NCBI GenBank assembly: GCA_021029095.1
Contig: JAJOHG010000007.1
Span: 372,001 to 436,000, forward strand
DNA: 64,000 nucleotides
Reading direction: 5' to 3'
From: Phellopilus nigrolimitatus
Taxonomy: Eukaryota > Basidiomycota > Agaricomycetes > Hymenochaetales > Hymenochaetaceae
The translations under genes and the position numbers were made by a program. Numbering within the stretch: position 1 is the stretch's first letter; the number at the start of each line of letters is the position of its first letter. This document shows positions 10,701 through 25,500 of the stretch, piece after piece. The notes under the pieces are model-generated. The model did no database searches and had not been told where the DNA came from. It worked only from the letters and a program-made list of their open reading frames with translations.

Positions 10701-12538
10701 GCGGGTGTGTGTATGCGCCTGAGCCTGCGCCTGCGCCTGTTGCTGGAGTTGGTGTGGGTGCGGGTGGGTGTGCTGCTGCTGGAGAGCGTGATGTGGATGC
10801 GGGAGCGGTTGCTGGTGTGGCGGGAGGGCGTGGTGGTGGTGATGGTGGTGGTGGTGATGCGACGGCTCGCCTCTCGCGTCGCGCTTCTGGACCTGTCCCA
10901 GCTCGCTCGGCATGCGCGACGCCGCCGCGGCGCGGATGGCGTCCATGTCCTCCCTGCGTATCCTCTCGTGCTCGCTCTCCCTGTCCCGTGCAGAGCCTGG
11001 CACGCCGCCAACACTGGTGGTGCTTCCCGACGCAGACAAGGGCGGAGGGCCCAGCGAGCTTGCGCGTCCGCTGCCGCTGGCGGACCTGCTGCTGGCCCTG
11101 CGCTGCATCGCTCGCTCCCGCTCCCGCTCGATGTCCTCCCTCTCGCGCTCAATGTCCTCCTTCAGCGTCCACTCCCGTTCTCTATCGCGCGGGTGCTCGC
11201 GCTCTCTGCCCAGTACATTCGTGCCGGAGCTGATCATGGATGAGGAGGACGACGAAGGAGGCGGCGGCGGCGCACGGGCCTGAAAGAAGATCAAAAAAGA
11301 GAACAGATGATTAGCTAAATAATCCAAAATAGACGGAAGTCCGTCATCGGCGGTGTCCCGGGTCATGTCGGACCCCGAGCCGGAAAGGCCGAAGGGATAA
11401 CGTAATGACGCACCGAGTATGGGGTCTCGTCGTAAGACGGCCGCAGTGAGCCCATCGCCGGTGACGGCGCCTGTCCGTCGAGCATGTGCTTCGATGCGCT
11501 GTTCGGCGCCGGCGGGAGTGACGTTGGCGGTGGGGCCGCACGCCGGGAGGTCGGCGGCGCCTGGCCTGATGGCGCGTGTGACGACGCCGACGGCTTGAGC
11601 AGCGACGCCGAGGGGGGCAACGGCGGGGGCGACAGGTGCGGCGGCACGACGGAGTACGCACCTTGCGCCGGCGAATGCGCGGCAGCACGTGCTGTCGGCG
11701 TGGCCCGTCCCAGGTCACGCAGGTCTCCATACGAGGGCGAGCGCGGTCGTGTGGCCGATCCAGACGTCGAGCGTGTCCGCTGCTGCTGCTGCTCCCGTTG
11801 CTCCCGCTCCCACTCCCTATCGAGATGCTGATGCGACTGTGGATGATATTGCTGCTGCTGCTGCTGCTGCGGCAGCTGCTGCTTTTTGGCCCGATGCGCA
11901 TAGTCCGCCGAGTACTCGGGCGGGGCGCTATTAGGCGCTGGCCCCGACGAGGGCCCTGCCGCGGAGGGCCCGGCGCCGTCGCGCGACGCCGTGAGCGGGG
12001 ATAGGAAGAGCGGGGTGGGCGGGGAGTGGGCATGCGGGGGCGGAAGGCCCGGACCCGGGGGCCCGGGGTGCGGAGGGGGCCGGCTCGCGTCGTGGCTGTA
12101 TGAGCGGGTGTGGATGGCGTCCGGGGGCGGATCTGGCGGGTGGTGGGCGTAGACGTCGTACTCGCGCTTGAGCGGCGGCCGGGACTTGGCGTCGTAGGGC
12201 TGGTTACGCCCGGCGCGCATGTAGAGGGAGCTTCCGAGGGGAGAGTAGGGCCTGTGCGACGGGGGCGGAACGGCTGCCTGGGAATGTGAAAGCGAACCTC
12301 TCCTTTCTCTTCCTCTCTCCCGATCCCTTTCTCTTTCTCTTTCTCGCTCTCGTCCGCCGTCGTGCTCAGCGTCCCTCTCCTGGTCCCGCGGCAGTCCGTG
12401 CAGCTTCTCCCATTCTCGACTGCGCTCGCGCTCGCGCTCGAAGTCGAGCTTCTCCTTCTCGAGCCGGTCCCGGTCCTGTCTCCTGCGCTGGTCGCGGTCG
12501 TCGGAGGGCGAGTCCTGCAGGAGGGCGGCGACGTTCAT
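7774..12538 (-). CDS. RXT3: Rxt3, histone deacetylase complex (Rpd3L) subunit
   Basis: Model complement of 7774..8785, 8856..9091, 9180..11279, 11414..12538; exon lengths sum to 1,491 codons (1,490 aa). The Rxt3 domain starts near residue 840 (GTFVFPRTPFPYFF, then ATILVPSAHLP, PRIWGGALTS, SDPYAVYRHQIP, RVYTDDSEVALCAFHAG). It crosses the second intron (KLGVRNRSQRLREYAERR) and ends after the third (SVGFKFDACTVKSVLFPP). The N-terminal 800 residues are low complexity: an Arg/Glu coiled stretch, Pro-rich runs, poly-Gln and poly-His. The C-terminus is a disordered, acidic tail. In yeast the protein belongs to the large Rpd3 deacetylase complex and helps repress transcription in the nucleus. It is much longer than yeast Rxt3, as usual in basidiomycetes. 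Intron 1 (134 bases) is longer than its neighbours. Confidence 0.88.
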
Positions 12539-13164
12539 GTGTGCGCAGTGCGGCGAGGGGAGGGTGGATGGACGGATATGCGGGTCGCAGTTTTGCGGTT
12601 AAGGAAGAGGATGGATGTGAGACGGGAAGAGGAAGAGAGGAAGAGGAATAAATTGAGCTCGCTCGCGATCAGAGCCCGATTCGAATCTCTCGAATCTCAA
12701 TTGGCGTCCACGCCTAAACACGTGGCGGAAACAGCTAATTTACATAACACACAATATTATACATCCGCTTCCGTTGCCAGTCTGTCCGTCCACCTCAACC
12801 GACGACGATGGCGACGAGCAACAGCCTCGGGAAAAAAAGAAAGAAAGAAAAAAAAAAAAACAAGCTTCTCGCCTCGCGCAAGCCAGCACGCTCATTCAGA
12901 CATCCTTGAGGCCGGCCTTCGACAGCCTTCGACTTCGCGAGCGCACGGTCGCAGCCGCTTTTGACGGTCGCGATCAGCTTCAGGCCCGGGATTGGCTTTC
13001 ATGCATATCAGGGTCCAGATTCCCGGAGAACACCATACATATCTACGCCGCGCACGTGACTCCTTCTTTTCAAAATTAAAATGTTTTTTTTAAAAAGAGA
13101 AGAATAAAGGAGCGTAAGGTAGTCTAGTACAGAAAATAAAATACAAGTCAGTGTCCAGTCCGTT
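12539..13164. other. RXT3 upstream region and DGAT2 3' UTR
   Basis: A 626-base gap between two minus-strand genes, with A-rich tracts at about 12830-12860 and 13080-13100. It carries the RXT3 promoter and the DGAT2 3' end. No gene seen. Confidence 0.5.
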
Positions 13165-15101
13165 TCAGTCAATGATGCTCAGTTCGCGCTTCCGGTGCGC
13201 TGCAAACGCGTCTTTGTACGTGTCCCATATTCTGAATGCAAAGCAATCGTCATTTTTTCTCCCTTCTCAGCGACGAAACAAAAACGAACCGATAGAGCTC
13301 CTCAATGTACAGCTTCTGCACGGCGTGCACCTGCTCCAGCGTCGGCTTCTCGCTTTTCACGACATTGATCGGCCGGCCGACTACAAATCCAAGATCAGCG
13401 ATCAACGGCGCAACATCCCTCCAAGATCAAGGAAAGGCACTGCACGCACTGACGGACACGATCCTCCGTCGGTAAGGCATCAGTCCCAGGTTATCTGTCA
13501 GAGCAAAGCTCAGCCAACTCCGGAAACCAACCCCAAACTCGACGCACAGTTCAGCATCCCCCGCCCGTGGAACAACGGCAGCGTGAACCCAAACATGGCT
13601 TGGAACCGCTTTTGGAGCGTGTGCAGAATCGTCCCGCGTTCGTTCGGCATTTGCTCGAAAATCTGTTTCGACATTTTAGCGGCCGAGGGGAAATACGATC
13701 GGATCGGAACGCCACTCACGTCGTTCTCCCCGAACGAGAACACTGGCACTAGGTCCGCCCCATACTGTATCGCAAGCTTTATAAAACCAAGCCTGTTCAG
13801 GGGCACATCAGCGTGCCCGTTCCCTTCACACGACTGCTTTTGGATCGCTCACCTCCTCCGGAGCGTCAGGTCCGCCGTGCCGGGGTGCGCACTCAGGCTT
13901 TCCGCCGCGCCGCCGACCACGATGCAGATCGCGCTGCCGTTGCCTTCCCGCAGGATGTTCGCGCACGACGCACGCGATACGCTGCACACGCCGAGCGCGA
14001 GCAGGATGTCGCGGTACAGGGGCACGCGGAAGTTCGTTCCGAGCGTGAGCAGGTGCGGCCGGATGCCCGGGAACGCCATCGAGAAGCCCGTGGCCTCAGT
14101 CGCGAAAGTTGCAAGGGCGCCCCTGGAAAGTATTCCGTCAATATGAGAGCAGTCAGTTATAAGCAAGGCATACATTCCAACGATTCCTGTGAAAATAATA
14201 GTATTGAGTAGAATAGAGAGGGCTAGTGAAACGTCGCGAGTACCATGTGGGTGATATCCGAAAACATACGGTCTATCCGCAGGCAAGTCTCGCTCCTTTT
14301 AGAACACTCTTCGTGAATATCGCACTCGCGCAGTTCATACGTGGTTGTCTTCTCACCTTTTTCATCCTACACCGCAGTTGCAATTCTCAGCAATGTCTAA
14401 AATTGAAGCACCGGCCAGAAAAGGGTACGCACGAAGCAGGGTAGTATTCCACAAAATACGTCCAGAGCCATAGGCTCCGGAACCACTGGCTCGAGCGGCC
14501 GCCGTGCTCGGGGCTATTATCGACGAAGTATATCCACACAATATACAAGGCGGCGAGTGGCCACAAAGGCGGGAACGAGCTGCATCAATGTGTTTTATAG
14601 TATTCGCATCGGCAGGCGTTGGTAGTCATCGGGGGCTGAAGTACACACCAGAGACAAAGAAATAACGAATATGTGATGGGCATAAGGAGCTCCCAGATGG
14701 CGACAACAAGCGTTTGCAGGCGGCGCGCGCGCGGGACAGATGCGGGTACGAAGCTGCTCAACAAGATTAGCACTCATTACCGACTCTTCTCTATTCCCAG
14801 CATTTTCAGAACGATAGAGACGTTCGGACCGAAAGCAAAGAATCTCGGAGGAAAATGACGAGGGACGCGAAACGGGGACACGCACTTGACTTTCGGAATG
14901 ACAGCCCGCGGCGCGCTCGTGCGCACTCTGGCGAAGCTGCGCTAGGCGCTCCTTGAGATTGGACGAGCTTGACACGCTCGGGAGCGACGAAAACGACGAC
15001 ATTAGCCCGGCCGAGCTCGCCTTCCCTTCCGCTCCAACGTTTGCTTCTGTGCTCTCCGACGCGATTTGGTGCTGGCTGGTAGTGCGTTCCGCCTCAGCCA
15101 T
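13165..15101 (-). CDS. DGAT2: Diacylglycerol O-acyltransferase, DGAT2 family
   Basis: Final step of triacylglycerol synthesis (diacylglycerol plus acyl-CoA) at the ER and lipid droplets. The C-terminal exons are secure: 13165..13231, 13290..13380, 13450..13494, 13548..13662, 13720..13792, 13853..14122, 14174..14186, 14244..14295, in frame. They encode the family signature YHPHGIVGMGALATFATE, then FSFGENDIFEQ, the block containing RGMLNYNLGLMPYRR, GRPINV and the end WDTYKDAFAAHRKRE. The 13-base exon 14174..14186 is required to complete the HPHG motif. Upstream exons 14429..14579 and 14649..14753 give membrane-spanning segments. Exon 1 starts at 15101 with a Ser-rich tail. Its donor is unsettled: the frame fits if exon 1 ends at 14884 with a GC donor, giving 399 aa in total; the obvious GT donor at 14885 breaks the frame. 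Confidence 0.9.
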
Positions 15102-15407
15102 GATAGTCAGGTTTAAGCCGGGGATTGTCGGGCATGCAGTCGGCGACAGTGCTTGATAAGTGCAGAGGGAGGGCAAATACAGACGAGTGACTTATGTATA
15201 GAACGGATTGACGTAGTCCTCGCGCCTCATTGCTCGTCGGTTACTCGGTACTAACCGGAACCGTAAATCTCATGAAAATGCAAGAAAAGATAGGAAATCT
15301 GAAATTCTTTTATTTGCGACAATACTTTCTAGCCATTGGGGTGCAATAGCAATTAAATAAACCAGAAAGTAGAGCAGACTACCATCGTAACTAGAAACAT
15401 ATGCACA
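15102..15407. other. Intergenic between DGAT2 and CDC48
   Basis: A 306-base gap between genes on the minus strand: the DGAT2 promoter and the CDC48 3' UTR. No other signal seen. Confidence 0.5.
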
Positions 15408-18356
<2,949 letters not shown>

Positions 18357-18615
18357 GTTGATCGTCTGGGATTCGTGAAGAGAGGAAAGGAAAGAGGTAG
18401 TAGTCGAAGTACAGAAGAAGGGTTATGTAGCACTGGTCAAGGACGACGCGCGTCCTTCCAGAGGACGTGACGAAGTCCTTACTCAGTAAGGAAGGCCGGC
18501 CCTAAACGCGGTGGCGCGCACGCGCACGCGTCTCTTTCCAGGTCTTTCCAAGATGTTCACAAGCTATGCACAAACGTGATGTTTTGTAGCCCAACTAATT
18601 ATTGTCGAAGAGTAT

Positions 18616-20639
18616 TCAGGTCTCGACAAGTCGCTCGATCATATCTCCCACTTTCAAAACCAGCTCATCCTGGCCCCACTGCCCAACTACACTCACCCCG
18701 AGCGGCCATCCATCACTCCCTGAACCTGCCGGTACAGATAGCGCAGGGAGCCCGGCCAATGAGGCGGGCACCGTAAGAACATCCTGTACATACGCCTCGA
18801 GATCGCCAAGTTTATTGATCCCCGAAAGCAGGGGAGCCGTACCCACTGCCGAAGGATGCAAGAGGACGTCAACTACGCCACTGTGGCGTCTCGGGGATAC
18901 TCGAGCAAGGGGGTTAGGTGATCTGAAGACGCGGTCATAATCCGCCTTGACCAGGTTTCTGACACGTTGGGCTTGAAGAAAGTAATTATCGAATGCACTT
19001 CACGAAAGCGTCAGAGTTTCGCCTACATTTCAAACTATGCAAGAACTCACTCAGCTGTTAAAGCGTATGTGCCCAACAACATACGCTTCTGCACTTCACG
19101 TCCAAACCCCTTTGAACGTGTGTGAGAGTAAACATTCGAAACCTTCTTCTTGTCCGCATCTGACGGCGGTTTAACGCGTAAACCTGCACAATTCGGTTTG
19201 GTATCAATTTATCGCGCATTAAGGTCTATTCAAGTCACCATAATGGATGCCAGAGTATTTTGCCAGATTACTGCTGGCCTCTGCACTTGCAATCACATAG
19301 TATGCACTCAAAGCATACGGGGTCGATGACAACGATACTGGCACTACCTTCGCTCCGGCAGACTCAAGACTTTCGACAAGTTTACGCAACGGCTCAATGG
19401 CAGACTGGTCGAGCTCCTTTGGAAAATATTCCTAAGTCATCACGTAAATATAGGCATCTAGGCAAAATTAAACCCATGTCACCTGTGGTATCCCAACGAC
19501 AAGGCCGTCTAACGAATCGCTCAAGCGGAGGAAAGAGGAAGAATTCGACATGTCAGATTTTTTCCGAATATCTTCGCTCGCTGATGTTGGATCCTTTACA
19601 TCGTGTGCAGACAAGACCTCTTGAATTTAAGCATCAGTTTCCATGTCATAACGAAGCTACGCTGTGCCTACCGAACACAGGCTGTATATCCTTCGACTTT
19701 TTCGCCATTATGCCAACACAATCAAGACTATCTGCATACGAGACGACCCCCCACCTGAAATATGTCAATTATCTACTCGACGTACGCCGAATAGTCGCTG
19801 CACCAACCTGCTTATCAGTCCATAAGATGGTTTGAGACCAGCCACCCCACAAAACGCTGCAGGAAGCCGCGTCGATCCGCCTGTGTCAGTGGACAGAGCT
19901 CTATTATTTTAGCATGTTAATTCGGCTATAGTACATCTTGTCAAAGGGAAATGCTTACGCAAAACAGGATCCCGATGCGACAGCGGCAGCGCTTCCTCCG
20001 GAACTCCCGCCCGCAGAGCGTCGTTCTCCGAGTGATGGGGAGCTGAGAGGAGTTGAAAGTGGCTGATAGGGGTTTATGACGGGGCCATGAATGGTATGGG
20101 TATTATATGAGCTAGTAGAACCGTGAGTGTAAGAGAGCCCTTTTTTAGTGATACGGATAGCTCACCCCATACCAAACTCATCGCAATTTGTCTTACCCAC
20201 AAGCCGTGCACCAGCATCGCGTAGCAGACGGACGACCGTCGCGTCATATGGTGACACAAAGTCTGCAGTATGTATTAGTGCATTGACTTCTGCTTGCACC
20301 TTTCGGTTTGACCTCACCCTGGAGCATGGCGGACGAGCATGTCGTTTTAAACGACTTTGTACATATGTTGTCCTTCACGGCGATGGGGAGATTTCTCAGT
20401 ATGCCAGTAGAGCTCGGTGCCTTCGTCGAGCTGGCTACGAATCGATTAGCATTGAGATATAGACAGGTATAGGAGTGCGCACAGTCATCATATGAAACGA
20501 ACGCGTTGACCCATTCCTCTGGTTGTCGAACCTCAGGTGCAGTCGAATAACTTGGACCTTTAGATGCCCCAGGAATATGTGACGAGTGCACGAACCGTCG
20601 TAAACCGCACAGCGTTTTCTGGAGTGGTTTGCTCGTCAT
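18616..20639 (-). CDS. gatA: Glutamyl-tRNA(Gln) amidotransferase subunit A, mitochondrial
   Basis: Nine exons: complement of 18616..18997, 19051..19183, 19239..19431, 19483..19619, 19672..19754, 19808..19900, 19959..20111, 20166..20262, 20318..20639; 531 codons (530 aa). The amidase-signature active site is visible: Lys in PIAVKDN, and the Ser/cis-Ser pair in [15 protein letters not shown] followed by LSTDTGGS. The start is followed by a basic, Ser-rich presequence ([13 protein letters not shown]), as expected for mitochondrial import. The enzyme releases ammonia from glutamine so that Glu-tRNA(Gln) is converted to Gln-tRNA(Gln). Its start codon is 148 bases from that of MAK11 on the other strand, so the two probably share a promoter. 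Confidence 0.92.
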
Positions 20640-20787
20640 GCCAAATCTCGAAGTAAAGTCGGATCGGCAGTGTACATAATTTGTTTGTACCAAAAGCTGA
20701 CGTCCACCGTTGTAAACAATGCCGAACTTTTTCCAGATCTGAGCAGCTTAAGAATCTAATATCTAACCGCCAGTCTCGCTTGTCGTC

Positions 20788-22504
20788 ATGGCTCAAACGA
20801 ACAAGGACAGACCTTCGAAGAAGATTAAAGTAGCAGATACACCTCTCAAATCGGCTCTCAAGAAATCAATTACATCAACTTCTGCCAAAGTAGGTCGATC
20901 CAAGTCACCCGTATCCGCACCGGCCCAATTCGACTTCAAAACCCAATAAAGCAGGCGAGGACAAACGTCCAGCCTCATCAAAAGTCTGCCAGCAAAAAGG
21001 GCAAGGCTGTTGTTCGCGCACTGACGCCAGCGCCGAAGGCAAAATCAAGGACAGACAAGGGAAAGGCAAAATTCAAAGCCGAGCCCAAGCCGATTGCGTA
21101 CCCTTCGACGTTCAAGGTCGTTTTCGGCACATACGAGAAACTACTGTACGGCCTGGAAGGATCGTTCGTCGACGATGATGGGGCTGCACTCGAGAAGCCG
21201 CGCTTAAGACCGGAATTTATCTTCCCCGCACATGTATCGTGCGTTAAGGCCGTCGCGGCCTCACCAGACGGCGGGAAATGGCTCGCAACCGGCAGCACAG
21301 ACGAAATTGTTAAAGTATGGGATCTTCGACGGCGTAAGGAGATTGGTGGGCTTGTTCAACACGAAGGTACGTCGATGACTTTTTTGTTTCGTTAGACAAA
21401 CATTAAGCGTGTCTTTTCCTAAAACAAATCAGGCTCGATAACGCACCTCAGCTTCCCGACGCGCTCGCATCTAATCAGTGCATCGGACGATGGGACAATA
21501 TGTATCTTCCGTGCGCGTGATTGGGCGCTGCTTCGCTCGATGCAGGGACACAAGGGGCGCGTGAACAGCGTCGCAGTGCACCCTTCCGGCAAAGTTGGTC
21601 TGAGCGTGGGCAAGGACCGGACATTGAGAATGTGGGATCTCATGCGTGGAAAGGGATCTGCAAGCACAAAGTTAGGGAAAGGTAGAACTCACTCTGGCCG
21701 TCGCAATATCTTAGCCTAACTTTTCTAACAGAGGGTGAGCTCGTGCGTTGGTCTAAGAAAGGGGATAAATTTGTCGTCCAGTCAGGAGCTACAATAGACC
21801 TTTATTCTACGGTACCTTACGTTCTACACTTCTCTAACTTATCACTGAGATTCTGCTCCCAGGAAATGTCTCTTACACATACGTTCACGCACCCTTCGCG
21901 AGTACATGACGTCCACTTCTGTTCTAATATCTCCAGCGAGAGCGAAGATGTATTTCTTCTTGTCGCTGCTGAAGACAAGAAAGTCACGATATACGACACG
22001 TCTAGCAAGGACAGCACATCACTCCGAGTTATCGCCGAGGTAATTGGGCATCAAAATCGGTGATTTTTTACCTCTCCTTTTTTATCACATCCCGGATTAT
22101 CGCTAAATATCACATCCCACAGCGTCAAGGCAATCGATACTCTTGCCATCGCCATTCCCTCCTCATCCCCTCGCTCATGGACCACCATTCTCAGTACCGT
22201 CTCATCCGATGGCTGGGTACGAATTTTCGATCTCGGCCCGCTCGCCTCGTTAGACAAAGCGGCGTCAAAAGGAGAAATCCAGGCCCTGACAGCGATTGCA
22301 GAGTATGACACGAAGGGAAGCCGACTGACATGCTGCGCCTTGGCGGATGGCGAGATAACGCCGGCTGGTGATGTTACGGGTAAACGAAAGCTTGAAGACG
22401 AAGATATAGGCAGTGACGAGGGGAGCGAGGAGGGTGAAATGGACGAAGTTCAGGCTCAGGATGGCGTAGATAATATTTCAGATGAGGGCGATGAGGAATC
22501 TTAG
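20788..22504 (+). CDS. MAK11: WD40 protein Mak11/PAK1IP1, 60S ribosome biogenesis
   Basis: Model join(20788..20889, 20955..21366, 21433..21681, 21732..21811, 21863..22059, 22123..22504), 473 aa, in frame (the first acceptor could be three bases earlier). A Lys-rich N-terminus is followed by a conserved opening (FKVVFGTYEKLLYG) and WD repeats (STDEIVKVWDLRRR, ASDDGTICIFRARDW, GKDRTLRMWDLMRG, VTIYDTSS, DGWVRIFDLG). It ends in an acidic tail (EEGEMDEVQAQDG). In yeast Mak11 is a nucleolar factor for the large ribosomal subunit. The 3' end converges on the GPATCH1-like gene, with about 48 bases between the two predicted stops. Confidence 0.9.
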
Positions 22505-22552
22505 ACCCATGTGGGATGATTATGTGCAAAATGTACTGATACAAAACTGCTA

Positions 22553-25500
22553 CTACATAAAATCTACTGCACGCTTCCTTCCTCTCAAAGGGCCCACCTC
22601 CTCGGCTGTACTTCGCTAGTCTTGGACCATCGTCAATAGTAGGTATATGCGTAGAGACGGCCAGATTCTCGGGCGCAGCTTTTTCCACCCACATACTATC
22701 GTCATCGTAGTCGTTCGCTTCTGCCCTATCCTCCTTCCTTTTCTTTCTTCTCTTTTCACCAGTCTTTTCTTTGCTACGGTCTTTCGACATGCCTTCATCG
22801 CCGCCCTCCTCATCCACCTCAAACGACACCAACGTAGACTTGCCTTTTTTCTTCTTCCGTTCTCTATCCCTGTCCGACCTATCCTTCCCTTTATCCTTCT
22901 TCTCCTTCTCCTTCGTCTTCTGCCGTTCGGAGCGGGGAACGAAAGTCGGCTTAAAAGTCGTTATGTCGACCTTGCCCGCCGCGTTGTTGTAATCGACGTG
23001 TGCAGCAGGTGGCTGGACTGCCGATGTCGATGGTTCCGAGAATTCTCTCGAAATCTCCGGTTCACCGGCTTTCATATAGTAATAGGACCACCTTCTTTGG
23101 TGCCAGCAACTGGTCTCGATTCCTCTTCCTCTTCAGACTCGGCCACATTCTGGGCCTCGTCCACTCCATCAGTCCTCGTCGTCGCTTGCAAAAATCGCCT
23201 TGAAGATATCCATCGCGGGACGCTCGTACGTCAGTATATCACGGCCTTGCGTCTCATCATCTCCAAGTCCGATATTCGCTATGTCGCGATCACGCTTCCC
23301 CCTCTTCCCTGTACTGGACGAGGTCCCAGGTTCCTCTCCGTCCGTACCTATGTGTGTCGAGCCGGATAAAGCGGTTTCCGTGCCATCCGTCACGGCTAAT
23401 ACACCCCCGCTCTGCCAGTTTCCTGCAGCGGAGGACGCCGAAGTCGAGGACACTGTTGTCGACGGTTCCACAATTGGCTCCTTCACACCAAAGCGCTTGC
23501 ACAGTAATTTTGCAGGCATCCATGGCTTGACCTCCCGCGTCAAGGGCCCATACATTCCCAAGCGAGCAGCGTTCTCTTTGGGGCTTTCTTCTTTCTCCGC
23601 TTCTTTCTCCTTTTCAGCATTTGCCCCGGGTGTCGAAAGGTAAGAACCCTCCTCCACCGGCCGGTGCAAGCCTTCCACCACCTTCGAACCCGTATCCAGC
23701 ACCGCGGCACGCGTGAATCGCCCAGCCATTGCACCGCTCGCAGGTTTAAAAATTTGCGCACTGCGCACGTAGTCCTGCAGCTCACGTACGAACGTGTCGG
23801 CAGTTTGCCCGAGCGCGCGCTTCGAACGGAACAGCTTCCGCGCCAGCAGCCTGTGCCTGCAGGAATGCGGTGTACCGAGCTTGTTTGACGGGATCGGTGG
23901 TGAACGGTTGGAATCCCTGCAACGCCATCTTTGCGACCTGAGGGTCGAGCCGCGGGACGGTTGGTTCGATGTCAGGAGCAGATGTGGGTCCTGGCTCTTC
24001 TGAAGCCGGCGCACCGGGTTGGATCTTTCCTTCAGCCAGATGCTTCAGACGGTCGCGGTCTTTCGGCGCGAGGTAGTCAAAGACTGAGCGAGGAGCACCG
24101 GGCAAGGCGGTTTCTCCAAGTAAATTTCCGCGCTGCGCAAATCAATCGGACGGTTAGCATCTACGAATAGAAAAAGAGGAATAAAGCATTCCAAAAATGC
24201 CATCTTACCTGATTAGCGGTCATATTTGCCTGTCGGCCAGCACCCTTAGCATGTGCAGGTGCGTCTTCAGTTCCACTTGCAGCTTTGAAATTCTCCTTGT
24301 CTTGTTCCCAGACCCGTCTGGGGTTGGGTTCCCAACCTTTCGGAACCTCCGGCAGAGGAAACCTATTTTCTTCCGTCAATATTTACAAGACAATTAACTG
24401 GAAGATCGATCGAAAGACTGACCACTTATCCTCAGTCACAGGATCAGTTACCACAAAGCCCGGTAGACAGGGTGTACCATTGTTGAAATGTGCTCTCTTT
24501 CCTGATTCCTGGTTCGACAGCCGCGAAGACTGCAAAGAAGCCTGACTGAAGCAATGAGCGAATAACCACAGTTGAGATCCAACACCTTACCCGCTTGTTA
24601 TTGGCTGCAGTTTTTTTGCGGGAGCCCATGATGATGCGTTCGTCATCCTCATTCTCGTCGTAAGCAAGTCGGCTACCATGGTCAGCCCCTCTGTCGTACA
24701 CGTCAAGGTCATCTTCATCTGCATCGTTGAGGGCACCGAGTCCAAAGCCCGCTGCATGAGAATTGAGCATCGAATGCAAGAACTTCATAATGGACTAAGA
24801 CACGCATACCGCTTATATTTGATCCTTGCTTGGCCGTCTGACCGTGCCCACCAGTTGTCTCAGCAGCAACCATGTTTGTGAGGCCCATTCCGGGATTGTA
24901 TCCGAGTCCATACGAGTTTTCCTTTCTCTTGAACGATGGTACTTTCGTGTCTCGAGGCGGGTAAAGGTGCTTTTTCGCCTCTTCATGCTCTTCAGCGTCT
25001 CGAAGTTCACCCCCAGAGCCCGTTGGCGCGAAAGAAAGCGTATCTTGACGCTTTCGTTGCTCATACGTGACTCTCGGACCAATACCATGTCCTAGACGCC
25101 AGCCCATTTTCTTAAGGATTTTTGCTCCGACAGAATCACGAGGGGCGGGCAGGAGAGAAGCTTCCAAGGCACTGACTATCGAGCTGTAGGTGACACGTTA
25201 GCTCTTGCATAACTGCAGGTTGAATTAAGACAAACTCTTTCTCGGGCCCTTCAGCATTCCGCCCTCGCTCCCATAAATCTATGTCCATCTCCTCCGTAGT
25301 GTTAACCAGTTTCTGATTGTCACGTATCTCCGCGAGGTCCTCTTCATCCATGAAGTCCTCTGGGCGTGCCGCTTTCTTCTTCGCCCTATCTGCTCGCGAG
25401 GACGTGAATGCCGCGGGAGCCCATCCTGAGTTTATACAGTCTTAATTCTGTATCTCCGAGTAGTATGAAGCAGTAGAGCTAATGCACCTTCTTTCGAGCC

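Noticed and set aside
10800..10860. Possible repeat array or CRISPR-like pattern of short repeats
   Set aside because: These are His-codon repeats inside RXT3; there are no spacers.
9956..11233. Long plus-strand frame of 425 codons opposite RXT3
   Set aside because: A shadow of the GC-rich low-complexity exon of RXT3; its Ala/Arg composition is the antisense of Gln, Pro and Arg codons.
22374..22552. Extension of the GPATCH1-like frame into MAK11
   Set aside because: The extra peptide is the antisense of the MAK11 acidic tail and has no family similarity; a terminal intron is the better reading.
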